A DNA stretch of 64,000 bases from Ditylenchus dipsaci (taxonomy: Eukaryota > Nematoda > Chromadorea > Rhabditida > Anguinidae). The notes below the pieces were generated by a model. That model was not told where the DNA came from. It did not search any database and was given only the letters and a program-made list of their open reading frames with translations. The translations under genes and the position numbers were made by a program. The DNA is taken from contig SADC01000048.1 in NCBI GenBank assembly GCA_004194705.1, forward strand, positions 186,001 through 250,000. Direction: 5' to 3'. Positions 1 through 11,135 of the stretch are shown one piece after another; position 1 is the first letter of the stretch; each line of letters starts with the position of its first letter.

Positions 1-1426
1 GTTCTGTGCAACTTTGACTGAAGAGTTTCGGCTGTCAGTAATTGATGAACAAGCAAGCGAGTCCTTTGAACAATTTCAACACGGGTGAATGCAGGATGCA
101 TGATCATCTTTTGTCTAAACCAGCAAAACAAAATAGATGAATTTGCTTGCATTAACAAAACACACTTAGGTTTCACTTCCTTAGAAAACATTGGTGCAAC
201 TCCTGTGATTAAATCTGAGCCGGATTGTAAAAGAGATCCAATACCAGAGCCAAGATAACTGAAGTAAGAGGACGATGTCGAAGCTTCCGTACCATCAGCT
301 GTGCCTGTAGAAACTTCTCCCGTAGGAATGCTTATTTCAGTCGGTTCTTGATTTTTGACTTGTTTCGTTGCATCCGCAGCTTTCTTTACTACCATCTCAG
401 GCGACATTTTCATATTTTTAACTAAAATAAATCAGGGTTTTGTCCTTTACGATAATTCTTGATTTGTGATATACCATATTTACTCTATTAATCCCCTACT
501 CTCTCATAAACCCCACTCTCTAATAATCCCCACCATATGGGCCTTATATCTCAGCCTAGATCAAACACTTTGCAAATCTGTTTTTTGCGTTTTCTTGATT
601 AGCACGAGCACTCCTGATTCCACTTTTCAGATTTTGATTGAGTACCCGAAAATCTCGAAATCGGCCTTAAATTTTTCTGATTTATTAGGGGTTGAAAAAA
701 AATTCCCCCATGGGGGTTTGATAAGGAAAATACGGTAGAGGGCGTAACAAGTATTTTGGCCGCTTTTAAAACGGCCATTACTTTCATCGTAGTCGAATCT
801 AGAAATTTCCATGAACGCAGATCGACTCAGTTTTTGTGGGAAATTTTTTCGGTATACATAGTCAAGTTTTCGCATTGTCCCGCTGTGGTTAGGCTCCTGG
901 TATGTGGATAACCTTTGGATATGTAAAACCTAACCCGCAGGGGAGACCAAGGGATAATCGTTTTATGACTACCGTATTTCCTCTAATTGCCGCCCCAAGC
1001 ATGCAATTTTTCCAAACTTCAAGTGGTTCAAGACTCGTGTTTTAATTTACTGTTTGAGCTGTGTAAAAAGTGCTTGTTAGATTTTTGAAACCGCTCGCAG
1101 GTACTTTTTAGACAGCTCGAACAGTGAATGAAAACAGGATTTTCAGACCACTCGAAGCAAGGGGCGGCAATTAGAGGGGGCAGCAATTAGAGGAAATACG
1201 GTATATATAAAATCGAATTTCGATCTATATCAAAAGTTATGGTTGCTTAGCGGCCAAAATTCTTGTTTCACCCTGTACACAGAAACACAAAAAAACATGA
1301 ACTAATTACCATTCTGATCATTAACGGAAGATGACTTAGCAGCTTCATTGACAACACTATCTTTTGCTAAAGGCGCTTTCTCTTTGTCTAAGTTTTATCA
1401 CCATCTTGCTTGCTGTCGGAAACCAT
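1..1426 (-). CDS. Unrecognised gene, 5' part (runs off left edge)
   Basis: I do not recognise the family. The proposed start is the ATG at 1426. Exon 1 (1426-1310) ends in a GTAATT donor with one base left over, and exon 2 (421-166) begins after TTATTTTAG in the matching phase. A 51-bp intron (165-115) leads to exon 3 (114-1), which is still open at the edge. The product is acidic/Ser-Thr rich, then has a Gly/Ser stretch (SYFSYLGSGIGS) and a helical, possibly coiled-coil tail (FTRVEIVQRTRLLVHQ). Exon 1 reads through only if one A is added to the AAAA run near 1392, like the homopolymer breaks in neighbouring genes. Intron 1 holds two MITEs. The exon chain is inferred from splice sites and phase only. 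Confidence 0.5.
475..737. mobile_element. MITE, TACCGTATTT-CTCTAAT family (degenerate copy)
   Basis: The left end TACCATATTTACTCTATTAAT and right end AAAATACGGTA are imperfect inverted repeats enclosing sequence seen in other copies (wording such as GGTTGAAAAAAAATTCCCCCA). It lies in the intron of the minus-strand gene. Confidence 0.5.
970..1203. mobile_element. MITE, TACCGTATTT-CTCTAAT family
   Basis: Begins TACCGTATTTCCTCTAATTG and ends with the inverse, AATTAGAGGAAATACGGTA. The termini overlap TA dinucleotides, as expected for Tc1/mariner-type insertion. The centre has a second inverted pair (GAGCTGTGTAAAAAG / CTTTTTAGACAGCTC). Confidence 0.75.
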
Positions 1427-1802
1427 TCTTACACATGATAACGCATGAGAAGAGTCGGAAGAACGAAGAAACATTCCTTGAACTGATTTTTGGCAGCCGT
1501 TTTGGCGAACTCGATAAGATTGACCATTTTGATGAGCCTAAAACTACTTTTTGGATTATTACTTAAATTTAGCACCTGGTCTATCCTAAATAACAGCATG
1601 GTTTTTAAGCTTACAGCATAATAAAGTGCTGTTCATATGCTAAGCAGTGGTAAAGTAGACAGCAGTAAATTCGATTAAAATATTACAACAGGTGAGGAGA
1701 AACGCCAAAAATAAATGCAAGAGCAGAAAGACAATTACTCCTTTATTGACAACAGCGAAGTACTCAAACAAAACAAGAATAAACAAAGTAAGCAACAACA
1801 TT

Positions 1803-3249
1803 TCAACGGCGCTGTTCATTTTTAGGTGACCGAAAACGCTTTCCTTTCTGCTGTTGCTGCGGCTTCTCTGGCTGCTGGGTTTACTAAACTCGGTTATTAG
1901 ACGAACCAACTCCCAGATCTGTTCTTCTGTGAGTCTTTCTTCAGATTCTTCGACAATTAGCTGAATCTCAACTGGGTTTTTTGGGCGCAAATTGACGACC
2001 TGCATAATCTCAGCCGCTGTAAGTTTGAACTTCCCATCTTGAATTGCCCTGAAAATAGTACCTGGTATATAGTTTACAATTTTAAGCACAACTATAATAG
2101 GATTCTTAAAGCCCTATTCATACTCCCGCGGGACACGAGACACGTATCAAGTGCTCGGAATGCCACGGCACACACACATTTTTCAATCCTGGCGACAGAT
2201 TTCAGGGTGAATCGACTCTGCTCTACACGATAGAACTGACATACATACTGTTCAGACACTCAAAAATTATTTTCGGCTGTGCCACAGGTCCTGTCCCGCG
2301 ACACACATCTGGGGATTTTTCCCGCGGGACATCGTCCTGCGGCACAGCCCAAAAACCATTTTTGATAGTAATTATGGCAAATCTGTTTTCCTATGTTACA
2401 GAGCAGGGTCGATTTTCTTATGGATTTGATATACAGTCGAAGCTCTCTATAACGACTCTCAAGGGACCGGCTACACCGAGTCGTTATAGAGAGCGTCGTT
2501 ATAAAGAGCGTCGTTTTGACTTGAATGACTTAGCTCAGGACCAAATAGTTCTTTTTTCGGGATCGTCATAAAGAGCGAGTCGTTATAAAGAGCGTCGTTA
2601 TAGAGAGCGGCGACTGTACCGTATTTCCTCTAATAAGCGCCCCGGGGCGCTTACTTTTCAAACCCCTAATAATCGGAAAATTTGGAATTCGATTTCGAGA
2701 TTTTTGGGTGCCAATCTAAAAAGTGGAATCGGAAGAGCTCGTGGGAGTTAAGAAAACGTATCAAAGAGCTTTGCAAAATATTGCTTCTATACTGAAATCC
2801 AGACCCTCAAAGTCGAGGGGGGGGCACTTATTAGAGCGGGGGCGCTTATTAGAGGAAATACGGCAAGCGGCGAAAAATGATGGCTGCAAGCCGAGATAGA
2901 GACAAAAAAGTTTTTGAAAAATTGTCCCGTGTCCCGCGGGAGTATGAATAGGGCTGAAAAGATTATACTTACTTGATAAGTCCATTTATCTGCTGTTGTG
3001 ACTGACTTGGCGCTGGAGTGCACTCATTCAGATACTTAAAATAAAATGCCTTTGAAATATTTTAAAATTCAAGACAAATACCTTCAGCGTCTCGTAAACA
3101 ATAGTGTTGTGGTTCTGCAAATTGCTCTTGCGGCTAACCCTCGTAACCTTACTGGTTCTCTTGTTGCTTCCTTCGCTTTTGGCTTGAATAAGTAGTTCCA
3201 ACACTTCTCGGTTCGTAAGCAGAGTGCTCCGCTGATCGATCACTTCCAT
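1803..3249 (-). CDS. CRCP: DNA-directed RNA polymerase III subunit RPC9 (CRCP)
   Basis: RPC9 pairs with RPC8 in the stalk of RNA polymerase III. Exon 1 (3249-3082) encodes 56 residues starting MEVIDQRSTLLTN and ending NTIVYETLK. Exon 2 is 3034-2973 (YLNECTPAPSQ...). Exon 3 starts at 2048 and holds the family signature LTAAEIMQVVNLRP, VEIQLIVEESEERLTEEQ. All phases match. The N-terminus, the YETLK and the EESEERLTEEQI blocks are characteristic of RPC9. As written the frame continues to a stop at 1640 through a hydrophobic tail that is foreign to the family. Adding one C to the CCC run near 1888 instead gives a Gln/Lys/Arg-rich tail ending in a TGA at 1805-1803, with AATAAA just downstream (1747-1742). 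I prefer that end. Intron 2 is about 0.9 kb and carries two MITEs. Confidence 0.88.
2432..2618. mobile_element. Pogo/Tigger-like MITE
   Basis: TACAGTCGAAGCTCTCTATA at the left is inverted as TATAGAGAGCGGCGACTGTA at the right, with TA at both borders. Interior repeats GTCGTTATAGAGAGC several times. Its right-hand TA is also the left-hand TA of the next element. It sits in RPC9 intron 2. Confidence 0.75.
2617..2865. mobile_element. MITE, TACCGTATTT-CTCTAAT family
   Basis: Left end TACCGTATTTCCTCTAATAA followed by GCGCCCC; right end CTTATTAGAGGAAATACGGCA. Arms are G/C-run rich. Confidence 0.75.
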
Positions 3250-3478
3250 TTTAAAATGGTGGTCAGATTCTTGTAATCGCAGGAAATTCTGAACTCAGAG
3301 CATGAATTACTGATTAAAAGTTTACATCTCAAAAAACGCATATAATCAAGATATACAGGGATATTTGCAATTTTCCGACCTAGAACTATGAAAAACAGCA
3401 GCATCATGATGATCTGATTTTATCATGACTGCCATCGAACATTGCGCGCGGTAAACATCACGTGTTGTCTAGCTTGTG

Positions 3479-3621
3479 ATACCGTATTTCCACTAATTTA
3501 GCCCCGGGGCTAAATTTTTTGGATGCCTAAAAATCTTTAAATTGTAAATCAAAAATGGCCCTAATTCTGAAGTTCTAGTCAAAAAAGAGGGGGGGGGGCT
3601 GAATTAGAGGAAATACGGTAA
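3479..3621. mobile_element. MITE, TACCGTATTT-CTCTAAT family (short)
   Basis: Left TACCGTATTTCCACTAATTT, right GAATTAGAGGAAATACGGTA, with about 100 bp between. It lies in the intergenic region between the divergent RPC9 and TRAP-gamma genes. Confidence 0.75.
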
Positions 3622-3660
3622 TCAACATTAAAATGTCAAAACATTGTATGAGTAAACTAA

Positions 3661-4451
3661 TGGGTAATATTTAATTCCGCCCCTAATCTGTGAAAAATGC
3701 CCCCTAATTTCGGGAAAAATGCCCCTAATTTGAATTGCCCTCTAATTACTGAAAAATGCCCCTAATTTTCTGAAAAATGCCCCCTAATTTTTTTTTCTCG
3801 TCATTTTTAGTCAAATTTTGCGGGAATTCAAATTTTCTAGTCAGAAAATAACTTGGATTGGTCAGAATCCACCGCGGAATGGCCAGAAGCGCCTGAAAGT
3901 TGGTTTTTTGGGGGTTCACTAAAGGGGGTATACTTTTTGTGAAAAATTTCACCAAAATCAATTATTTCTCAAAACTCAAAAAGTACTCGAGAAAACGGCA
4001 TTTTACTACTGTCAAAACCATCTTCAGCATGCCCGAGTTGATCTAGAAAACAGGTTTTGGACCACGAAAAACGTAAAAATTTTTCTGATCCAAGTGGACG
4101 ACCCCTTGGTTGGTTGGTTCAGACTAAAAAATTTAAAAACCACCGTAAGCCTGGAATTCTGAGCAATTAAGCCCATCGGACCCGAAATCTGATCCGCTCA
4201 ATCGATTTTTCACAAAAAGTATACCCCCCCCCTTCAGTAAACCCCCAAAAAACCAACTTTCAGGCGCTTCTGGCCATTCCGCGGTGGGATTCTGACCAAT
4301 CCAAGTTATTTTCTGACTAGAAAATTTGAATTCCCGCAAAATTTTGACTAAAAATGACGAGAGAAAAAATTAGGGGCATTTTTCAGTAATTAGGGGCAAT
4401 TCGAATTAGGGGGCATTTTTGACAGATTAGGGGGCAGAATTAAATACCACC
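3661..4451. mobile_element. Inverted-repeat element with CCCCTAATTT iterations
   Basis: The left arm, GGGTAATATTTAATTCCGCC then repeated GCCCCTAATTTG, is mirrored at 4360-4451 ending AGAATTAAATACCACCC. The arms extend inward about 300 bp (AATAACTTGGATTGGTCAGA and its complement), so this is a large foldback element. Its core (4005-4110) resembles the core of the element near 17.9-18.2 kb. Confidence 0.65.
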
Positions 4452-4683
4452 CTAAACTAATTGCTTCTTTTCTTCTGAAAACTCAATTTCAAACAAAAGT
4501 GAATGCCAACATTTCCTGCTAAAACCAATGAGTTTGGTATCTGTTGGCTATAATATTTTTAAGAGACATGTTCATTGGTTAAAATTTGCTTTTTAGTTTC
4601 TGTAGCAACTTCACATTACCTACTACCTAGTTATATTTTTATTTATCCAGACCTCATTGCCTTTGGATTTACAGCTTTGCAGT

Positions 4684-7600
4684 ATGTCCAAAACTACTAA
4701 ATTTACAAAAGAGGATGAACTGCTCCTCAAGGTTTGATTTCTAACATGCAGAGATATAATTAGAGGGGAATGGTCAGTTAGTGATGGTTTTTTTCAAAAT
4801 TTTTGATATTTTTTGCCACAAAAGTACTCTTTTTGTGGAAAACAGTTTTTCTGAGGCCACCCAGTAGCTGAAATTTCCTCAGGAATCCGAATAGAAAAAC
4901 AGAATTTTAAAATAACGCGTGGTTGCTGAGATATGACCTAAAGTTGGTGCTTGTCATTTTTAAATGATGACCATCGAACTTTAGGTCATATCTCAGCAAC
5001 CACGCGTTATTTTAAAATTCTGTTTTTCGATTCGGATTCCTGAGGAAATTTCAGCTACTGGGTGGCCTCAGAAAACTGTTTTCCACAAAAAAGTACTTTT
5101 ATGTATGGTGGGGAAAAAATACAAAATACCAAAACTCATACAAAAATTTTGTATGAGTTAATTTAGATTTTGTATGACTTTTTCAAAAAGATATCCAAAA
5201 TCTAAATTAACTCATACAAAATTTTGTATGAGTTTTGGTATTTGTATTTTTTCCCACCATACTTTTATGGCAAAAAATATCAAAGATTTTGAAAAAAACC
5301 ATCGCTAACTGACCGTACACCATAATTAGATATGCCCTTCAAAAAGGAAATTTCGTGCCGTTAGCCAGAATGTTGTAATTTCCACACATTTTTCATCTTG
5401 TTTTGAAAATGATTTTTGCCACAACGAAATATTCATAGTATAAAAATTTCCGACACCAGTGTAGAAGCTAGTGCAATTCTTAACATTGGTCTAATTTTAC
5501 GGATTTTCGCCCATAATTATGTATACAGTCAAACCTCTATATAATGGCACTCCTGAAAACCAACCAAAGGTGCTTTTGTGTAGAGGTGTCGTTAAAGGGG
5601 CATGCCCGTGCGTTTCAAAAAGTTAAGGCGGGGACCAGCATTTTTTTTGAATCTTTCTATTTTTCACTCGTTTTGCGTCAAATCTAATATTAATGACCCT
5701 ATACTAACTTTAAAAACTAGACAGAAAACTTAAAAAATCTGAATGCATGTAAAACTTGATCGAGAAAGAAAAAAAGTGCTGGTCCCCGCCTTTTCTCCGT
5801 GTCGGGCACGGGCATGCCCCTTTAAATAGAGCTGCCGTTATATTGAGGCTATCATCTCTATATAGTATTTGGGACGGGGGGGGGGTCCGTAACGCTTCTG
5901 TGTATACATTTGGTCACATAGAAAAACTTTTTTTGGAAATATTTTTATTTACATGTTTACACTTATTCGAAAGCTCTTTCGATAGCGGAGGACCTTTTGC
6001 GATCAGATTTGGGGTTTGCTCTGACAAATAGAAATTTTGACGCTACTCGGTAATACCGACCCCCCCCCCCCCCAAAAAAAAAGCTACTCGGGAATAGCCA
6101 AACCGACCACCCCCCCCCCCGAAATCGGACCTACTCGGTTATATCCCCCCCCCCCCAAAATCAAGTTTTTTAGGAGTGGTCAAAACACATTTTTAAGCAA
6201 TAATTTCGCCATAAAAGGTCCAGAAAAGCAATTTAAAAGGGATTATGGGCTGTATTGGGAGGGAAAGGGAATAATACAGGGGCCACCTTTTTTTTAGCTG
6301 CTTTACCATGTTTTTCAACTCGGGCCGTGGCAAAATAGACTCTATATGCATTTTATGATCAAGTGTACTTCTCGGAATCATGTCTAAGGTAAGTGCGTGC
6401 GCGCATCTCTAACTCTCAAGCCCCTGCGCCCTTCGGGGGCGCAGGGGGCTTGGTTGCTTGGGTTGAGATGCGCACACCCACATACCTTAGACACAAATCA
6501 CTCGAAAGTGACTCTGGATGCATGAAAAAACATGCATACCAGAGTTATTTATGCGGTAGGCACAGTATTCAAAACTATGTTCAACATCTTTGCTTTTTCG
6601 CCGAAGAGCAATTCCACTTCCACTTTCACTATTCCCGAGTAGCACTTTTGGGGGGGGGGGTTGTATAACCGAGTAGCGCCGAAATTTTGCCCCTTAAAAG
6701 TGAAAAGTGGTGGTTTTCATGGTTATTCTTATGAGTGCCCATTTGGTCACAAAGAAAAACTTTTTTAGTGAAATATTTTAATTTACATGTTTGTACTTAT
6801 TTGAAAGCTGTTACGACTATGGAGGACCATTCGATTCTAGATTTAGGGTTTGCTCTTAAAAAATTTGAAAATTCGCTCTTTGAATTAAAAAATTTGAATT
6901 TTATGGAAAAATTTCAAAATAAGTAGAGACAGAAAGTGGGACCAAGCAAGATTTCAAGACAAGATTTTTAGCTGAAATTTTGACCAAGACCAAGAGCAAG
7001 ATTTTTGAAAACGGCCAATCAAGATCTTGGCCAAAACCAAGATTCATACAGCCAACTCTCGATTTAACAAACCCTTGGGGACCGGCAAAAATGTTCTTTA
7101 AACCGAGAGTTTTTGTTAAATCAAGGGTTCCTTAAATCGAAAAATGACTGTTTTGACAATTTTGACAGTTTTTTTTAAGAGGTGACAATTTTTATAGCAA
7201 AACTTGTGGCTAGTGTTTTATAATTATTACGCACTATGTTTCCCTGTTCTTGATCTTGTGCTTTTTATATTGTTTGATGTGTGTTTTATTAGAGATGCAA
7301 TTTTGACATTTTTGGGACGACACAGGACGAAATTGGAATAATTCTTTTCCAGACGGGACACCGGGACAGGACATTCTTGAAAAATGTTCAGGCGGGATTT
7401 CGGGACGGCGAGCGGGACGGAGTTGTCCTGTCCCGCCATTTTTCTTAATCTTGTATAAAGCCCAAAAACAAAATCCAGGTATGCTATGGCCCTAAATACG
7501 ATAAAATGGGTTGTCGGGTGTTTCGTAAATTTTGCATACAAGATTGACCATGAAACCAAGACCAAGATTTCTATAAATGACCAAGCAAGATCTAAAGACA

Positions 7601-10600
7601 AGATTTTCAGTCGAAATTGGGGCAAGAAAAGACAAAATCTTGGCCAAGATCTTGTCTTGTTTCTGTCTCTAAAAATAAGCAAGAAACTGAATAAAATATT
7701 TTTTTAAATTGGCGCCGGAGCCCTTGAAATAGTGAAAAACTATTAACACGAGAATGTCGGATCGTAATTTTTGTTTATTCTGGTGCAGTTTTTCACGCTG
7801 ATCATTTTTGTGTAAGGGAGTATGAGTGTTTGCCAGTCATGAAGTGACCCAATAACCGCTTTTAAATTGATGACCATTTCAGGAAAGTTGAAGAATCTCC
7901 CGAGGGGCAGACATTACTTATCTGCAGACCACATCTGTGACTGTATTATGTCAAAAAAGCGTGAGGATCAGCCCTTTCGAATGATTGCATGTGAGCTGCC
8001 AAATGACTGCAAAAACTCGGACAACCAGCATCCAACGCACAAATTCACCATTTTCTGACCAGGTCATTTCAGACTCAAAGCTGCTTGAAAGCATGTCACA
8101 GCTGTGTATAGCTGCTAGATGCTTAGTCAACACTTGCAGAGTAATTCAACAGCTACAAGATAAGAAAAAAATCAGCACAAAAAGTCAACAAAATATATTC
8201 AAAATTACAGGAGAATATGTAAAACCAACTGTTTTCCTGGTACTGAAATTTGAAGGGCACTTTGTTCACTTTATTTCAGTCGACTTTTTAATGAAAATTT
8301 TTGCTGACAATATATCAAAATGCTCAGCGTGAAAAAGGCGACAGAACTACTGCAAGGACTCACAAGACAACAAGCAAATAACACAATCAATCACAAATAT
8401 CACAATATTCAAGCCAAAACAATTTTACTTCAAAACGTACCTAAAACCAGGGGCTTTTGGACAAAAATTCAGGTGGTTATGGATTAGTTTTCGTAACTTT
8501 CTCAAAATATTTTATGGCATTTAACGAAAATAAAAGTATTACGTGATAGAGCACAAAAAACTGCATCAGGTACCACTATAAGATCACAAGTGTGAAAAAG
8601 AAAACACAGTAACACTTGTGATCTAATAGTGGTATCTGATGCAGTTTCACGTAATACTTTTATTTTCGGTGAATGCCCTATAAAATTTTGAGAAAATTAC
8701 GACCGTCCCAAAAGACGTTTTTTTGAAAAAATTACAATTTTTAGGACGGTGGTGGCCGGTCGATTGAAAAAGGTGGACGGGCATGGACGGTCGATGTGTT
8801 TTTGGCACTAGAACATATTAGTTTATGTTCTAGAAAGAAGACCGTCCATATTTGTTGGATCAGTTGGTAGACCGTCCGGACGGGACGGGGACGGGCCCGT
8901 CGGTCCCTTCGGACGGGCGCCCCACTATGGTTCTGTCGCCTTTTTCACGCTGAGCATTTTGATATATTGTCAGCAAAAATTTTCATTAAAAAGTCGACTG
9001 AAATAAACTGAACAAAGTGCCCTTCAAATTTCAGTACCAGGAAAACAGTTGGTTTTACATATTCTCCTGTAATTTTGAATATATTTTGTTGACTTTTTGT
9101 GCTGATTTTTTTCTTATCTTGTAGCTGTTGAATTACTCTGCAAGTGTTGACTAAGCATCTAGCAGCTATACACAGCTGTGACATGCTTTCAAGCAGCTTT
9201 GAGTCTGAAATGACCTGGTCAGAAAATGGTGAATTTGTGCGTTGGATGCTGGTTGTCCGAGTTTTTGCAGTCATTTGGCAGCTCACATGCAATCATTCGA
9301 AAGGGCTGATCCTCACGCTTTTTTTGACATAATACAGTCACAGATGTGGTCTGCAGATAAGTAATGTCTGCCCCTCGGGAGATTCTTCAACTTTCCTGAA
9401 ATGGTCGTCAATTTAAAAGCGGTTATTGGGTCACTTCATGACTGGCAAACACTCATACTCCCTTACACAAAAATGATCAGCGTGAAAAACTGCATGGATT
9501 ATAGAAGAATTTGAATTATGAGAGTTCTTCACAAGACCAGAAAGATTAATTTGAAAATTTTTGCGGGTGAATTTATCGCGGTTGAATTTATTTAAGGCTG
9601 TTTGTGGCCCACAAATATATATCATATATCGGCACCCACAAATTGTGGGTGCCGATATATAGTTTTTTTTTGAAATAATTGTGAACTGTAACTTACATAA
9701 CTGTTCTTTCGATAACCAACTTCAAAAAATGTCGTTATTCGGGAGCAAGAGCTGTAAGCCATTTTTCGCATAACCACTTTGGCAGGTGCAATAAGCAATC
9801 ATCTAAACGAAGTTGTCTTAAATTGTCCTAAATTTAGAAAAGCAATCACTTTTAACATCATATGCATCCAATTGTGAATGTATGCCGTTATATAGAGGTG
9901 TCGTAGTTGTGGAGGTGCCGCTATATAGAGGGTATGATCTGCCTTAATTAAGGTAAAATCAACCAAATTGTTCTGGGGGTACCGTACTGCTATATGGAGA
10001 TGCCGTTATATAGAAGTTTGACTGTATTAAAAAAACATCCGAAAATTCGGCAATTATAAAAAATAAACTTTAATTAAGAAAATGTGTTATTAAGGACTTT
10101 TCTGCAGCTGTTTCAAAGACAGGCACGTTGACTTTCTACGCAGTATCAACCCTAGTTGGGCTAACTCCTCTTTATCTTTTTTATGAGGTTCATCAAATGG
10201 AGGTTGTTTTTATATATTTTCGGTATTTGTGAAAAACCTTTTTAAAATCACTTTAGATTGCAGACTCCTGGTTTATCTGGTTAGCCGCTGTCATTGGCGT
10301 CTCTTACTTGCTTGCCAGTCATACAAAATGTGAAGCATGTTTTGAAGCATCAGTAAGTTATAAAATATAGAGCATCTCTCTACTTAACTTTCTGCAGAAT
10401 TGTTGTGAAAAGAGGAGATGCCATTGCTCGCGAAATGAATCGCCAGCTGGGAGACGACAAGAAGATGTCAAAAAAAGAAAAAGATGAGCGAATTTTGTGG
10501 AAAAGAATGAAGTGGGAGACAAAGAAGCGGTATGTTTTGCCTGTTTCTAAGTCTAATCATATTATCAGTTGGTTGTGTAGAAACTTTATTATTATTTTTA

Positions 10601-10757
10601 GGCGCATTTCACCATCTTCTACAACAATATTCTGTTCTTCGCTCTATTGTGCTTCCTCTCGTTTTTCTTGCTCTCTTCCTTGGGGCCCATCTTTAACTGC
10701 CTGTTCTCGATGTATGGAGCTGCTGGATTAGTTCTTCTTTTCTCGACCTCTAAATAG
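4684..10757 (+). CDS. SSR3: Translocon-associated protein subunit gamma (TRAP-gamma)
   Basis: TRAP-gamma is a four-span ER membrane protein beside the Sec61 channel. Exons are 4684-4731 (MSKTTKFTKEDELLLK), 10095-10202 (DFSAAVSKTG..., span 1), 10257-10352 (span 2), 10398-10529 (KKMSKKEKDERILWK, the cytosolic family signature) and 10602-10757 (FTIFYNNILFF..., spans 3-4, ending LLFSTSK). Length (about 182 residues) and order match the family. Two frame breaks sit in A runs: near 10324-10328, two extra A restore KNVKHVLKH; near 10501-10504, one extra A restores WKKNEVGDKEA. With these every exon phase agrees, so I read a functional gene with consensus errors. The start lies one base after a TTTGCAG acceptor. 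Intron 1 is 5.4 kb of nested repeats. Confidence 0.92.
4764..5320. mobile_element. Near-perfect palindromic element with nested insertion
   Basis: Two arms of roughly 200 bp meet near 4965: GTTGCTGAGATATGACCTAA and its complement flank a short loop, and GTCAGTTAGTGATGG mirrors CCATCGCTAACTGAC at the borders. The right arm is interrupted by a second palindrome at 5104-5267 (ATGGTGGGG ... CCCACCAT) that splits ACTTTTATGGC. Lies in TRAP-gamma intron 1. Confidence 0.75.
5592..5825. mobile_element. TTAA-flanked MITE (piggyBac-type target)
   Basis: TTAA followed by AGGGGCATGCCCGTGCG on the left; CACGGGCATGCCCCT followed by TTAA on the right; inner inverted pair GGCGGGGACCAGCA / TGCTGGTCCCCGCC. The TTAA duplication and inverted ends indicate a piggyBac-type non-autonomous element. 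Confidence 0.7.
5909..6860. repeat. Direct repeats flanking a poly-C/poly-G inverted element
   Basis: About 125 bp starting TTGGTCACATAGAAAAAC (5909) recurs in the same orientation at 6744. Between them lies an inverted element, GACGCTACTCGGTAATACCG with long C runs (6038) and its inverse ending GTATAACCGAGTAGCG (about 6680). The GTGCGCGCATCTC...AACATGCATACCAGAG repeat (6368-6560) is inside. No coding signal. Confidence 0.55.
6368..6560. repeat. Dispersed repeat (GAGATGCGCACACCCACATA family), copy 1
   Basis: Contains CTAAGGTAAGTGCGTGCGCG, a CGCCCTTCGGGGGCG hairpin, GAGATGCGCACACCCACATA and CATGAAAAAACATGCATACC. Related copies are at 52248-52400 (left part only) and 63290-63490 (right part). 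Confidence 0.6.
6930..7700. repeat. CAAGATTT-rich repeat region
   Basis: Irregular repeats of ACCAAGACCAAGA and CAAGATTTTCAG occupy 6930-7060 and 7530-7680. A CGGGAC-rich stretch lies between (7315-7440). No convincing exon. All within TRAP-gamma intron 1. Confidence 0.5.
7787..9497. mobile_element. Two near-identical 550-bp elements in inverted orientation
   Basis: 7787-8340 and 8935-9497 are inverse copies differing at only a few bases. Each copy itself starts TTTTTCACGCTGA and ends in the inverse TCAGCGTGAAAAA, so each looks like a complete terminal-inverted-repeat element. The same 115-codon frame (HVSCQMTAKTRTTS..., HFISVDFLMKIF) is intact in both (7985-8332 plus, 9292-8945 minus) with one residue changed. 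A 600-bp spacer holds another hairpin. Confidence 0.7.
8448..8700. repeat. Hairpin element in the spacer of the inverted pair
   Basis: AAAAGTATTACGTGATAGAG / inverse, and ACCACTATAAGATCACAAGTG / inverse, form arms of about 110 bp around a 15-bp loop at 8592-8608. The flanking 8700-8930 is GGACGG-rich. Confidence 0.65.
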
Positions 10758-10882
10758 ATGCTGTTTGCTGTCTGGATGAAAAGTGGTTAACTGTTTGGAA
10801 AGATCTTAAATCACTCACACAGTGGAATGATTAAATTATTATCTTTATCCTAATCTTTTGATTGTGATTATATTTTTGTTGA

Positions 10883-10888
10883 AATAAA
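10883..10888 (+). terminator. Polyadenylation signal of TRAP-gamma gene
   Basis: A canonical AATAAA lies about 125 bp after the TRAP-gamma stop codon and about 250 bp before the next start, so it fits the 3' end of this gene. Confidence 0.6.
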
Positions 10889-11135
10889 TGAGTTGAGTAT
10901 TTATTACGAGTTTTACATCAGTTTGATTTCAAGTTTTCTCCTAATTTTAAATTTCCCAAACACAATGAAGAAATGAAGTCTCAACAGATGAAGAAATCAT
11001 TTTTTTCTTTTACAACAAGAGTAAAATAATTATTGTTTTGTAAACAATTCACAGCTGCGCCCTTTGTTCAAAAAATGATGAACACATTTTTTCACTTCTA
11101 AATTTTAGCTTGCATTGTGTTCTCATTAATAAGCA

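Larger units (their letters stand above)
5522..10027. mobile_element. Pogo-like ends enclosing nested elements (composite)
   Basis: TACAGTCAAACCTCTATATA at 5524 and its inverse, TATAGAAGTTTGACTGTA, at 10010-10027 could be the two ends of one element. Similar TATAGAGG motifs lie inside at 5840-5870 and 9890-9950. Between them are at least three other insertions. Together they make up most of TRAP-gamma intron 1. Whether the ends belong together is an inference. Confidence 0.45.
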
